In this document: positions 1-8,264 of the stretch, piece after piece
Layout of the letters: every line of letters begins with the position of its first letter
Position numbering within the stretch: position 1 is the first letter of the stretch
Assembly (NCBI GenBank): GCA_003615045.1
Contig: ML014323.1
Location: 1-29,661 of the forward strand
DNA: 29,661 bases
From: Caulochytrium protostelioides
Taxonomy: Eukaryota; Chytridiomycota; Caulochytriomycetes; Caulochytriales; Caulochytriaceae
Reading direction: 5' to 3'
Made by a program: the position numbers and the translations under genes
Notes under the pieces: model-generated
Database searches by the model: none
Told to the model about the DNA's origin: nothing
Seen by the model: only the letters and a program-made list of their open reading frames with translations

Positions 1-347
1 AAGAGAGGAAGGTGGCAATGGAAAGAGGGCGGAAAGTTGCATAGGATTGCATCAAGAACATATGGAGTGACTAGGACGATGAGAGGAAAATGACACGTTG
101 AAGTGGTCACTTAAGGAAAAGGGATCAGAAACATAGGGAAACGGGGAAACATGAATAGCTCGAAGAGGATGAGAGCTAATGAGATAAATCAAAATACAAT
201 GGAAAGAGGAGAGATGGGAGGAGTAGAAAGTAGACTAACATAGTGTAGATGCATAGTCATCCTTTCCTCCAGGCGCCGTCAAAGATCGGGACAAATCATG
301 AGAAGAAGAGCCGTCGCGTAGAATCCCCAGAACACAAAAAAAACATC
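1..347. other. AT-rich, purine-rich spacer without a recognisable gene
   Basis: The stretch is rich in A and G on the plus strand and has stops in all frames. No open frame is long enough or similar enough to a known family to call. Its composition contrasts sharply with the GC-rich DNA that begins just after the tRNA gene. It could be intergenic sequence or the worn remains of an element upstream of the tRNA gene, but no repeats or element ends can be seen here. Confidence 0.6.
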
Positions 348-420
348 GGTCCTGTGGCCTAATGGATAAGGCATCTGACTTCGGATCAGGGGATTGCAGG
401 TTCGAGCCCTGCCAGGATCG
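348..420 (+). tRNA. tRNA-Arg (anticodon UCG)
   Basis: A complete 73-nt cloverleaf can be folded by eye. The acceptor stem pairs GGTCCTG (348-354) with CAGGATC (413-419), with one G-T wobble and G420 as discriminator. The anticodon stem TCTGA/TCAGG (374-378 and 386-390) encloses loop CTTCGGA, which puts TCG at 381-383. The T arm is GCAGG-TTCGAGC-CCTGC, giving a good B box, and the D arm holds the A-box-like TGGCCTAATGG. There is no intron, and CCA is not encoded, as in eukaryotic nuclear tRNA genes. A UCG anticodon reads CGA and, by wobble, CGG arginine codons, which suits a GC-rich genome. Confidence 0.93.
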
Positions 421-433
421 ATTTATCTGACTC

Positions 434-437
434 TTTT
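434..437 (+). terminator. RNA polymerase III terminator of the tRNA gene
   Basis: A run of four T residues lies 14 bases after the tRNA discriminator base. This is the usual minimal Pol III stop signal and the first T4 run downstream of the gene. Confidence 0.6.
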
Positions 438-928
438 GCTCGACGCCGGCGCCCCTTTTTGCTCCTGCGGGGTCGGTGTGGCGCTTTGCTCTGACGCCAC
501 ACGCGGATGGCAGCGCCCTGCCATTGTGGGTGTCGCCGTCGCCGTCACTCTCGAGCGGCCTGAGCCTGCGATCGCCTCGCCGCGACGGCTTTCTCCGCCA
601 CGTGCGCGGGGTCGTTCATGGGGGGTCTCGTTTCATGCGTCTGGGCGCTGGCGTGCTGCTGCTGCTGCTCGGGGGCCACGGTGCGTCGCGTCGCGTCGCG
701 TCGCGCAGCGGCCGTGGCGCCTGACGATCGGCCGGCGCCCGGTGCTCGCGTCGGCGGACCTGTGCTTCCGGCGTCGGTGGTGTTCCGCGCCTCGTTTCGC
801 CGTTACCGTTGCCGTGGCCGTTGCGGGCGCTGCCGCCGCTGCCACCGCTGTCGCCGCTGTCGGATCGAGCGCGACTTCCCCACGCCGTTGGCGTGGGCGG
901 CGCACGTCGGCCGCCGCCCGGGGTCGCC

Positions 929-3900
929 ATGCCGGCGGCGCCGGGCCACCGGCGGCGCCACCGCCGACGGCAGCGCGTCCACCGGGTCTGGTGGACCCTC
1001 CTCATCGTGGCGGCCACGGCCGTGGCGCTCGTCGGCGGGCGGTGTGCGGCGGCGCCCGCGCCCGCGCACGACGGGCTCCTGCTCGTGTCCACGCTCGACG
1101 GCCGGCTGCATGCCGTGCCGCTCCCGACGCTCCAGCGGATCAGCGCGGCCACGGCGTCCGCGGCGTTCATCCCCATCTCGCCGCTGTGGAGCACGCCTGC
1201 GGCGCCCGCGGCGCAGCCGCTGGTCGCCGTGGAGCACGCGGCGGGCGCGCCGTGCCTGTGGATCCCGGAGCCCGTCGGCCACGGCAAGCTGTTCTACTTC
1301 TATGACGGCGTGCTCAGCGATCTCGGGCTGTCCATCAAGGACGTGGTGCTCGGCGAGGGCGCCGACGTTGTGGCGCTGACGGCGCCGGTGTCGTCGGCGC
1401 ATGGCGGCCCTCCGCATGAGCGCGTCGTGCTGCGCCGCGTCCTCACGGGCAGCCTCGCCACGTCGACGCGAGTCGTCTCGCTTGTCACGGGCGCCGTCTC
1501 GGGTGATCCTGGCGTCGGCGGCGTCGGCGGCTCGGTCCTGCCCTACAGCGGCCGCCACGGCCTGCAGCACCAGCCCGGCGCCTCGTATCTGCTGAGCCTG
1601 CGCGAGTACGTCGTCCATATCGCCGACACCCGCGGCCATCCCGAAGCGCAGGTGCGCTATGGCCAGTACACCCTCGTGGCCGCGTCCTATGACGACGGCG
1701 GACAGCCGCTCGACATGGGCGTCGCCATGGTCCCTCTCCATGCCGCCGCCGCTGCTGCTGACGGCAACAGCGGCAGCGGCAACGGCGACGACGACGACGA
1801 GGACGCGGCGCACCCGCCGTGGCATGTTGGCTTCACGCCGTCGCCTAATGGCCAACTGCATCTGACCCTGCTGGCGGCGCCGCCCACGGGGCGGCCTGAT
1901 GCCGTCCACGCGCCATGGCCCCGAGGGCCGTCGCCGACGTTTGTGCTCCAGTTCGACAGTCCGGTGGTCAATGTGCTGGCGCCGCCCGAGCGGGTCCAGT
2001 TAACGATGCAGCACTCGCTCGATGCCGCTTCATTCACGAACGGCGACCCGGGCGGCACCGACGGCCTGGTCGTGGATCCTGCACGTCACGGCTGGCGCAG
2101 CCTGCTCGCCCATATCGGCGCCACGCTCTATCTCTTCACCGAGCGGACCTACGGTTGGGTCCATCCCCCCGGTTTGTCGACCCACGCCACGCCCCACCGG
2201 CCGCGCGTTCATGGCCTTCTCGATGCTGCCGATGCCGATGCTGCCGATGCCGCAGCCGCCGGCGACTCGGCGGCGGCCGCCATCGATGACGACGGGTTCC
2301 ACCGGGTGCTTGTTGCGCGGCCCGCGCCGTATGCTGGCTACCGCGCCCACCGTCGCCGTCCGGGCTACGCGGCGCCCTTCACGGCCGATCTCGCCGTGCC
2401 TGCCGCGGGCCCGGGCGCGGCGTCCTGGGATGACGCCCCCGCGGCCGGCGACGGCGCCGTCGACCCCGTCGCTGACCGTCTCGTGCCGGCCCTCCCGCCT
2501 CTCCGTGGTGGAGGTTGGCCTCATGCGGCGTCGGCGCCGCCGTCATGGGCACACGCGATCCCGCGGCTTCCCGCGGCCGCCGCCGGGGACCTTGCCGTCA
2601 GCAGTAGCGTGGTGGTTGACGGCGGGCGCCGCCCGCTGCCGGCGCTCGCGGGATGGGCCGCGGGCCCGTTCTCGCGGGATCGCAGCGACGCGCCACGGGC
2701 GACGCCGTCGCTGTCGGCGCTGCTGCTCGTGGCCGCGCTCGTGGGCGCCGCGGCCGTGTGGCTGCGCCGCGAGGGGGCCCGCCGCGGAAGCCGCCTGCGC
2801 CGCCGCCTCGCTCGCCAATGGGCCACGTGGACAGCGCTCCCGGCCAACGCACCGCCGCCCCTGGATGCGATGACGCTGCTGTCACAGCTCGCGGCTGACT
2901 ACCACCGCGGCGTGTGGGAGACCCAGCTGGACGACCCGATGCGCCCGCGGCTGCGGCTGCGGCTGCGCCCGCGCTCGCCGCAGCTCGCCGCCGCCGACGT
3001 CGCCGACTTTGACGCGGACGTGGGCGCCACGGTGGGTGCGGATGCGGATGCGGATGCGGATGCGGATGCGGATGCGGATGCGGATGCGGATGCGGATGCG
3101 GATGCGGATGCGGATGCGGATGCGGATGCGGATGCGGATGCGGATGCGGATGCGGATGCGGATGCGGATGCGGATGCGGATGCGGATGATGTGCCGTTGA
3201 CGACGGCGGCGGCGACCGCCCCCGGAGCCGAGAATGCGGCGCTGCTGATCGACACGGGATCTGACGCCCCGGAAGCGGCGGCCGAGCACGCGGCCTCGTC
3301 GCCATCGTCACCGGCGGCGGCGTGTGCGTCGATGCCGGCGCCACCGACGCGAGCGGACGCGCCGCGGACGCCGTCTCCCGCCCCTGACGCGGGTCGACCG
3401 CGCGGTTCATTGTCGGATCGGTCCACGTCCCTGGCGGCAGCGACGGTGACGGCCGACAGGTCGGTCGCCTCACCGGCCTCCGTGAACTGGGACCAGGTGA
3501 CGACGTTTGTGCCTGACGCCGTGGCGGCGCCGCCGGCCGCGCCCGACGCCAGCGCGGCGATGATCACGCCGCAGCCGTCGCGATCGCCGTCTCCGGCCCG
3601 CATGACGACGCCGTCGATGACGACGCCGCCGCCGCCTGCGGCACCCCAGACCCTCACGATCACCGACACGATCCTGGGGATGGGCTCGCTGGGCACGGTG
3701 GTGTTCAAGGGTCGTCTGCACGGGCGCCCGGTCGCTGTGAAGCGACTGCTGCCCGAGTTCACGGTGCTCGCGGACAACGAGTGCGCCGCGCTGCAGGCCG
3801 TCGACTGGCACCCCAACATCGTGCGGTACCTCCTTACCGAGCGCACCCAGCACTTTGTCTACATCGCGCTGGAGGAGTGCGCCACGTCCGCGTGGGCCTA

Positions 3901-5419
3901 CTTCCAGTGGCGCTACCATGGGGAGGCGCCTGCGGCGCCGGCCAATCTCGCGGCGGCGGCCGCGTCGTCGCCCATCCCGTCGCCGTCGGAGGCGCCGCTT
4001 CCGGCCTGGACGGCCTGGACGATCGATCCGCTGGTGGCATTCCACGACGTCGCGTCGGGACTGGCCCACTTGCACCGCATGGGCGCCGTCCACCGCGACC
4101 TGAAGCCGCACAACATCCTGCTGCAGCCGCCGCGGCGGCCGGGCGATGCGCCGACCGTCAAGATCAGTGATTTCGGGCTGTGCCGCATCGTCGACGATGT
4201 CTCGGCCAGTCTCGGCGGCGCGTCGCTCGTCACCACGACGCCCGCCGCCGCCGGGGGCCGCGGCGCCGTCGTCGCTCGCACCGGCGGCAGCAGCAGCAGC
4301 GGTGCGGGTCTGGCCGCCGGCGCCGGCAGCCGCGGGTGGCGGGCGCCCGAAGTCCTGCGGCTGCATCTGGTGGCGGCGGACGTGCGGGACGTGCTGCGCA
4401 GCGATGCGCGTGGCGCCGCCAAGGACCCCGCCGCCGCCGACGCCGCCGGGGGGCTCGCGCGGCGGCCGCGGCTCACGCGCGCGATGGACGTGTTCAGTCT
4501 CGGCTGCATCGGCTACTACTTCCTCACGGGCTCGCACCCGTTCGGGAGTCCCGCGACGTCGTGGGCGCAGCGGGAGCGCGCGATCCTGCGCGGCCGGTTC
4601 CGTCTCGGTGCGCTGGTGGCGGGCAGCGGCGGCGGCAGCGACGGCGACGGCGGCGCGGGGCTGTCGCCGTCGCGGGCGGCGACGCTGCGCTCGCTGATCG
4701 CGGCGATGGTGGCGGCCGACCCGGCCGAGCGGCCGTCGGCGGCGCGCGTCGCCGCGCACATCGCCTTCTGGAGTTGGCACCGCCAGCTCCACTTCCTCGC
4801 GTCCGTCAGCGACGTGCTCGAGCACCCGCCCGTCGACTGGACGCCGCGCAAGACGGCCGCCGTGCTGCGTGCCATCGAGAAGCCCGACCTCCTCCTGGAT
4901 GCGGCGGCGCCCGTGCCGTCGTGGTCGCTGCCGGTGCCGGCGCCCTCGCCGGCGCCCTCGCCAGCGCCCTCGCCGGCGCCCTCGCTGTCGCCAGCGCCCG
5001 TGGCGGCCCGTCTGCCGCCCCTCGGGTGGTGCGCGCGGCTGGATCCGGTGCTGAGGCAGGACCTGGGCCGCTTCCGGCAGTACGATCCGTTCCGCGTGAC
5101 GGACCTCCTGCGGGCGCTGCGCAACCTACTCCACCACGGGCACCAGGGCCACCGCCTCACGCAGGCGCGGCTCGGCACGCACCAGCCCGACGGCCTCGCG
5201 CGCCACCTGCTGGACCCGTTCCCGCGGCTCGTCGCGCATGTCTACGCCATCGTCGTCGGCCGCGAGCACGACCCCCTCGTGCCGGACCACCAGCGCATGC
5301 GCCACCTGCCGGGCATCGCCGTCTGGGTCGACCCGGACGGCGCCACCGCCGGCGCCGGCGGCGCCACGGCGTCCGCGGCGGCCTCCACGACGGCGGCGCC
5401 GGCGGCGCCGGCGCCCTAG
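929..5419 (+). CDS. IRE1: IRE1: ER stress sensor kinase/endoribonuclease
   Basis: This is a type I ER membrane protein that senses unfolded protein and splices the HAC1/XBP1-type mRNA. ATG 929 is the first in-frame ATG; the frame is open further upstream but only from non-ATG codons. The product is 1496 residues, longer than typical IRE1 (about 980-1120). A hydrophobic signal segment (about 21-36) precedes the luminal sensor, which opens with the family's [15 protein letters not shown] single membrane segment lies near 595-614. A low-complexity linker follows, including 24 Asp-Ala dipeptides. The kinase has VAVK (K938), HRDLKPHN (D1057), DFG (D1081) and an APE. The KEN RNase begins with [16 protein letters not shown] (about 1280). 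By alignment to human IRE1 its catalytic set is Y1385, R1398, N1399 and H1403, all present. Oddities are an activation loop about twice the usual length and a Pro-Ala-Ser insert inside KEN. No intron is needed to keep the frame. Confidence 0.94.
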   Translation: MPAAPGHRRRHRRRQRVHRVWWTLLIVAATAVALVGGRCAAAPAPAHDGLLLVSTLDGRLHAVPLPTLQRISAATASAAFIPISPLWSTPAAPAAQPLVAVEHAAGAPCLWIPEPVGHGKLFYFYDGVLSDLGLSIKDVVLGEGADVVALTAPVSSAHGGPPHERVVLRRVLTGSLATSTRVVSLVTGAVSGDPGVGGVGGSVLPYSGRHGLQHQPGASYLLSLREYVVHIADTRGHPEAQVRYGQYTLVAASYDDGGQPLDMGVAMVPLHAAAAAADGNSGSGNGDDDDEDAAHPPWHVGFTPSPNGQLHLTLLAAPPTGRPDAVHAPWPRGPSPTFVLQFDSPVVNVLAPPERVQLTMQHSLDAASFTNGDPGGTDGLVVDPARHGWRSLLAHIGATLYLFTERTYGWVHPPGLSTHATPHRPRVHGLLDAADADAADAAAAGDSAAAAIDDDGFHRVLVARPAPYAGYRAHRRRPGYAAPFTADLAVPAAGPGAASWDDAPAAGDGAVDPVADRLVPALPPLRGGGWPHAASAPPSWAHAIPRLPAAAAGDLAVSSSVVVDGGRRPLPALAGWAAGPFSRDRSDAPRATPSLSALLLVAALVGAAAVWLRREGARRGSRLRRRLARQWATWTALPANAPPPLDAMTLLSQLAADYHRGVWETQLDDPMRPRLRLRLRPRSPQLAAADVADFDADVGATVGADADADADADADADADADADADADADADADADADADADADADADADADADDVPLTTAAATAPGAENAALLIDTGSDAPEAAAEHAASSPSSPAAACASMPAPPTRADAPRTPSPAPDAGRPRGSLSDRSTSLAAATVTADRSVASPASVNWDQVTTFVPDAVAAPPAAPDASAAMITPQPSRSPSPARMTTPSMTTPPPPAAPQTLTITDTILGMGSLGTVVFKGRLHGRPVAVKRLLPEFTVLADNECAALQAVDWHPNIVRYLLTERTQHFVYIALEECATSAWAYFQWRYHGEAPAAPANLAAAAASSPIPSPSEAPLPAWTAWTIDPLVAFHDVASGLAHLHRMGAVHRDLKPHNILLQPPRRPGDAPTVKISDFGLCRIVDDVSASLGGASLVTTTPAAAGGRGAVVARTGGSSSSGAGLAAGAGSRGWRAPEVLRLHLVAADVRDVLRSDARGAAKDPAAADAAGGLARRPRLTRAMDVFSLGCIGYYFLTGSHPFGSPATSWAQRERAILRGRFRLGALVAGSGGGSDGDGGAGLSPSRAATLRSLIAAMVAADPAERPSAARVAAHIAFWSWHRQLHFLASVSDVLEHPPVDWTPRKTAAVLRAIEKPDLLLDAAAPVPSWSLPVPAPSPAPSPAPSPAPSLSPAPVAARLPPLGWCARLDPVLRQDLGRFRQYDPFRVTDLLRALRNLLHHGHQGHRLTQARLGTHQPDGLARHLLDPFPRLVAHVYAIVVGREHDPLVPDHQRMRHLPGIAVWVDPDGATAGAGGATASAAASTTAAPAAPAP
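3041..3184 (+). repeat. Perfect (GATGCG)24 hexamer repeat coding (Asp-Ala)24
   Basis: Twenty-four uninterrupted copies of GATGCG lie in the IRE1 frame, in the cytosolic linker between the membrane segment and the kinase domain. Translation gives an alternating Asp-Ala tract. The perfection of the copies suggests recent slippage, so the length is likely to vary among strains. Confidence 0.97.
4939..4986 (+). repeat. 12-bp minisatellite in the IRE1 KEN region
   Basis: Four near-identical copies of a 12-bp unit (GGCGCCCTCGCC, one base varied) encode Ala-Pro-Ser-Pro repeats. They sit between the [10 protein letters not shown] part of the KEN domain and its [13 protein letters not shown] helix, so they form a flexible insert within the RNase domain. 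Confidence 0.9.
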
Positions 5420-6064
5420 CGACGCCGCCGTGGCTGAGCTCCCGGTGTGGCCGGCGTCGGCCGCCACCGGCCGCCGCTGCCGCTCTCGCGGCCGCCGCCG
5501 CCGCCGCCCCCCTCTTCGTCCTTCCCTTCACGCGCGTCGCCACCCCACGGGCGCTCATCCCGCGGGCGCGGCGGATCGTCGCTGCGGCGCGCTGCTGCGT
5601 CCTTTCTTATAGAATCCGAATCATCCGGCGATCCGAAGCAACACCGCTCGCCGCGAGCCGACGGCCGGGTGCCTTGGGTTCCGCCGCAGGCCGGCCGCCG
5701 TCTGCGCGGCTGCCGAGCTGGCGGCTCGCTTGGGCCACCGCTCGCGCGACCCTCGTGTGCCCTCACCGCCGACCCCGCCGCGCCGGTCGCCGCACAGCGC
5801 GCTCCCCGTGACTTTGGTCGTCGCCTGCCGCTGCCGCTGCCGCTGCCGCTGCCGCTGCCGCCATCGCTGCCGCTGCCGCTGCCGCTGCCGCTGCCGCCGT
5901 CGCTGCCGCCGTCGCCGTCGCCGCCCGCCGTCGCCGCCCGCCGTCGCCGCCGTCGGAGACCCCGGCGCCACTGGCCGCGCCCTCCGTGTTCCTTCCGCGC
6001 GCGTGACGGGCGGCGGCGTCCGACGCGTGCTTCCCGCTACCGCCGCCACCGCCGCCGCAGCAGG
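5420..6064. other. Intergenic spacer between IRE1 and SED5
   Basis: The spacer is very GC-rich. It holds a CTGCCG hexamer-type tract (about 5825-5925) and a small AT-containing patch near 5607-5630 that could be part of the SED5 promoter. The SED5 frame happens to stay open through it (Leu-Pro and Arg/Pro-rich translation) with no recognisable domain, so I treat it as non-coding. Confidence 0.5.
5825..5925 (+). repeat. (CTGCCG)n hexamer tract upstream of SED5
   Basis: Two blocks of CTGCCG repeats are joined by CCATCG and CCGTCG variants and grade into CCGTCG/CCGCCC triplet-rich sequence. The tract begins about 240 bases and ends about 140 bases before the SED5 start. It probably lies in the promoter or 5' untranslated region. 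Confidence 0.8.
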
Positions 6065-7507
6065 ATGGCGGCCGCCGTCGACCGGCAAGCCGCCCCGCAC
6101 GGCCACGGGCCTGTCGCGGGCCCCGCGTGGCGGCGGCCGCGCGCCGTCGCGCAGAACCGCACCGCCGAGCTCTGGAGCTGCGTGGCGCTCGCCGACCCGC
6201 TCGCGCCGCGCCGGCCGGCGCCCGCCGTCTCGGCCGCCGTGCTCCGCGCCCGCCACCTCGCCGAAGCGCCGCACGCGGCCGCGCCGGCGCGGCTCGCGGC
6301 GCTGCCGCCGCCGCAGCGCGCCGCCGCCGCGTGGGGCCGTGCCCACCAGCTCGCGTTCCAGCTCGCCGACGCCGAGGCGCAGCTCTTCCGCGTCGCCTGC
6401 GCGGTCCCGGTCCCGCCCGCGCGGCCGGCGGCGCCGTCCGCCGCGCCGCGGCCTGACGACGACGACGACCCCTTCGCCGCGCTCTCGGCCGCTATGGCGG
6501 CCCACGCCGCGGCGGGCGACGGCGTTGCCCAGCCGCCGCCGCCGACGCCGTCGCCCGCCGCCGTCGCCGCCGCCGCCGAGACGCTCGCGGCGCTGGCGGC
6601 GCGCCTCAAGACGCTGCTGCCGCTGCTGACGCAGCTCGGCCCGCTGCTGCTGAGCGCCGCCGTCGCGGCGTCGGCCGCCGCCGCCGCCGACCCCGCCGCG
6701 CGCCACGGCCACCACCGCGGGCCCAGCGACGCGACTCTCAGGGAGATCGTCGCGAGCGTCGTCACGGGGCTCCAGCGCCACGCCGGCGCCTGCAGCCAGC
6801 GCCATGCGCGGCTCGTGGGCGCCACCCTCGCGCTGCGCGCCGCCACCGCCGCCACCGCCGCCGGCGCAGACCCCGCGGCGCCGGCGTCGATACCGTCGTG
6901 GCCAGCGCCCGTCGCGGGCCCCCCGGCGTTGGCCGGCGGCCCGCTACCGTCGACCGCGCCGGCCGTCGCCCCGGCCAGCGACGTGCCGCTGTACACGCCC
7001 TCGATGGCGCCCGGCGGCCACGCCGGCCTGCGCACCCGGACGCGGCATCCCGGGGTCGGCGAGACCCTGCCCTTGCCGCAGGGACCGGCGGCCGGCGACG
7101 GCGGCGGCGACGCCGACGGCGGCGGCGGCGGCGCGACGGCGTCCACCGTGATTGACTTTGCGGCGGGCACGAGCTATGCGCAGGAGCAGCAGATGCTGCT
7201 GCTCGAGTCGGAAGCGCAGGGCGCGCAGACGGCGTACAGTCGGCAGCGGGCGGGCGGCGTCGACGCGCTTGAGACGGCGGTTGCGGAGCTCGGGCAGTTG
7301 TACACGCACTTCACGCAGCTGCTGGCGGGCCAGCGCGACGTCGTGATGCGCATCGACCAGGACGTCTTTGTCGCGGAGGCCAACACGCGCCAGGCCCACT
7401 CGGAGCTCCTCAAGTACTATACCTTTGTGGGCTCGCGGCGCCGCGGGATGCTGCAGGTCTTTGTGGCGCTTCTGCTCGTCTTTTTCCTGATGCGGCTGTT
7501 GCTCTGA
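6065..7507 (+). CDS. SED5: Sed5/syntaxin-5 Qa-SNARE (ER-Golgi t-SNARE)
   Basis: This is a tail-anchored SNARE that drives fusion of ER-derived and intra-Golgi vesicles. The 480-residue product has N31-R-T-A-E-L near its N terminus. This matches the DRTxEF Sly1-binding peptide of yeast Sed5 and syntaxin-5. A long Ala/Pro-rich region with a helical stretch (about residues 175-250) stands where the Habc bundle belongs. The SNARE helix runs from about residue 395, with the central glutamine at Q423 in AGQRDVVMRIDQDV. HSELLKYY follows, the counterpart of syntaxin-5 HSEILKYF. The last 19 residues form a hydrophobic anchor. ATG 6065 has A at -3 and G at +4; the frame is open further upstream but carries only low-complexity sequence there. 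Yeast Sed5 is 340 residues, so most of the extra length is low-complexity linker. Confidence 0.87.
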   Translation: MAAAVDRQAAPHGHGPVAGPAWRRPRAVAQNRTAELWSCVALADPLAPRRPAPAVSAAVLRARHLAEAPHAAAPARLAALPPPQRAAAAWGRAHQLAFQLADAEAQLFRVACAVPVPPARPAAPSAAPRPDDDDDPFAALSAAMAAHAAAGDGVAQPPPPTPSPAAVAAAAETLAALAARLKTLLPLLTQLGPLLLSAAVAASAAAAADPAARHGHHRGPSDATLREIVASVVTGLQRHAGACSQRHARLVGATLALRAATAATAAGADPAAPASIPSWPAPVAGPPALAGGPLPSTAPAVAPASDVPLYTPSMAPGGHAGLRTRTRHPGVGETLPLPQGPAAGDGGGDADGGGGGATASTVIDFAAGTSYAQEQQMLLLESEAQGAQTAYSRQRAGGVDALETAVAELGQLYTHFTQLLAGQRDVVMRIDQDVFVAEANTRQAHSELLKYYTFVGSRRRGMLQVFVALLLVFFLMRLLL

Positions 7508-8219
7508 TCTCGGTGGCGCCCGAATGGGGGGGCCTGATGGAGGCGGTGGCGTCGCCCAATCCGCCGTCGTCAGCTGTATCCATAAATTTGAGCTTGGGGT
7601 GTGCTGCCTTCCCTCTCATCCTCGGCCGTCCCGACGGGCGGCCATCGGCGCACTGGGGAAACCTGTGTTTCGCGCGCGCAGAGCGATCGATCGCCTTTGG
7701 ACGCGCGGCGTTTGCGCGGCAGCACTCGGCGGTTGGGGCAGACATCGCCGCAGCGACGCCGTCGCAGCGCCGTTGTGGCGAACGTGGCGCCTCCCGGGGC
7801 GGCGAACTCTGCGCCACGGACCTCGTCCCAGCGCCACAGCCGTCGCAGCCGGTCTTGGCCGAACGCTCACGACGGTCATCGTCTGAGCAGACCAGGTGTC
7901 CTCAGGACGACGGGATGTTCACGATCGGCGACGTCGCCCGTCGACCTGGGCCATCATCGCCATCATCGACATGTACCCCCAACATGAACCACAACCATCC
8001 TCTGCGCGGTCCCTTGCGCCGGCTCGTCGATGTCTTGACCGGATGGCTCGATTGCCGAGCCAACTCCGCCGATGGATCGACCTCTCCGGACGTGTTCCCG
8101 ACGTGTGTTCGTTCCGACCGATCGCCGGTTGTTTGTCCGGCGGCGCGGGTGGGCCCTGGCGTCCTCTAGCTTTCCCTTCTTCACACCACCGGCGTGAGCC
8201 CGCCCGTCACCCAGCCGCA
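7508..8219. other. Intergenic spacer upstream of the 989-residue protein gene
   Basis: The stretch has moderate to high GC and no recognisable gene. The frame of the downstream gene is open through its right part, with in-frame ATGs at 7971 and 8043. The residues it would add resemble no domain and would place the predicted signal segment well inside the protein. Confidence 0.5.
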
Positions 8220-8233
8220 ATGGCCGCGCCACG

Positions 8234-8264
<31 letters not shown>

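Noticed and set aside
394-1305. A 303-codon open frame starting inside the tRNA gene
   Set aside because: It starts within the tRNA T arm, is Arg/Ala-rich low complexity and overlaps the IRE1 start in another frame.
616-5560. Long open frames on both strands overlapping IRE1 (Arg/Ala/Pro-rich, His-Pro and Ile-Arg repeat translations)
   Set aside because: They are shadows created by the high GC content and the GATGCG repeat; none shows a domain, while the IRE1 frame shows every family motif.
5447-6064. N-terminal extension of Sed5 by about 206 codons
   Set aside because: It starts from a non-ATG codon, is Leu-Pro and Arg-rich low complexity, and the well-placed ATG at 6065 gives a normal syntaxin-5 layout.
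7896-8219. N-terminal extension of the 989-residue protein from a GTG or from ATGs at 7971/8043
   Set aside because: The added residues have no recognisable domain and would bury the hydrophobic leader; kept only as an uncertainty.
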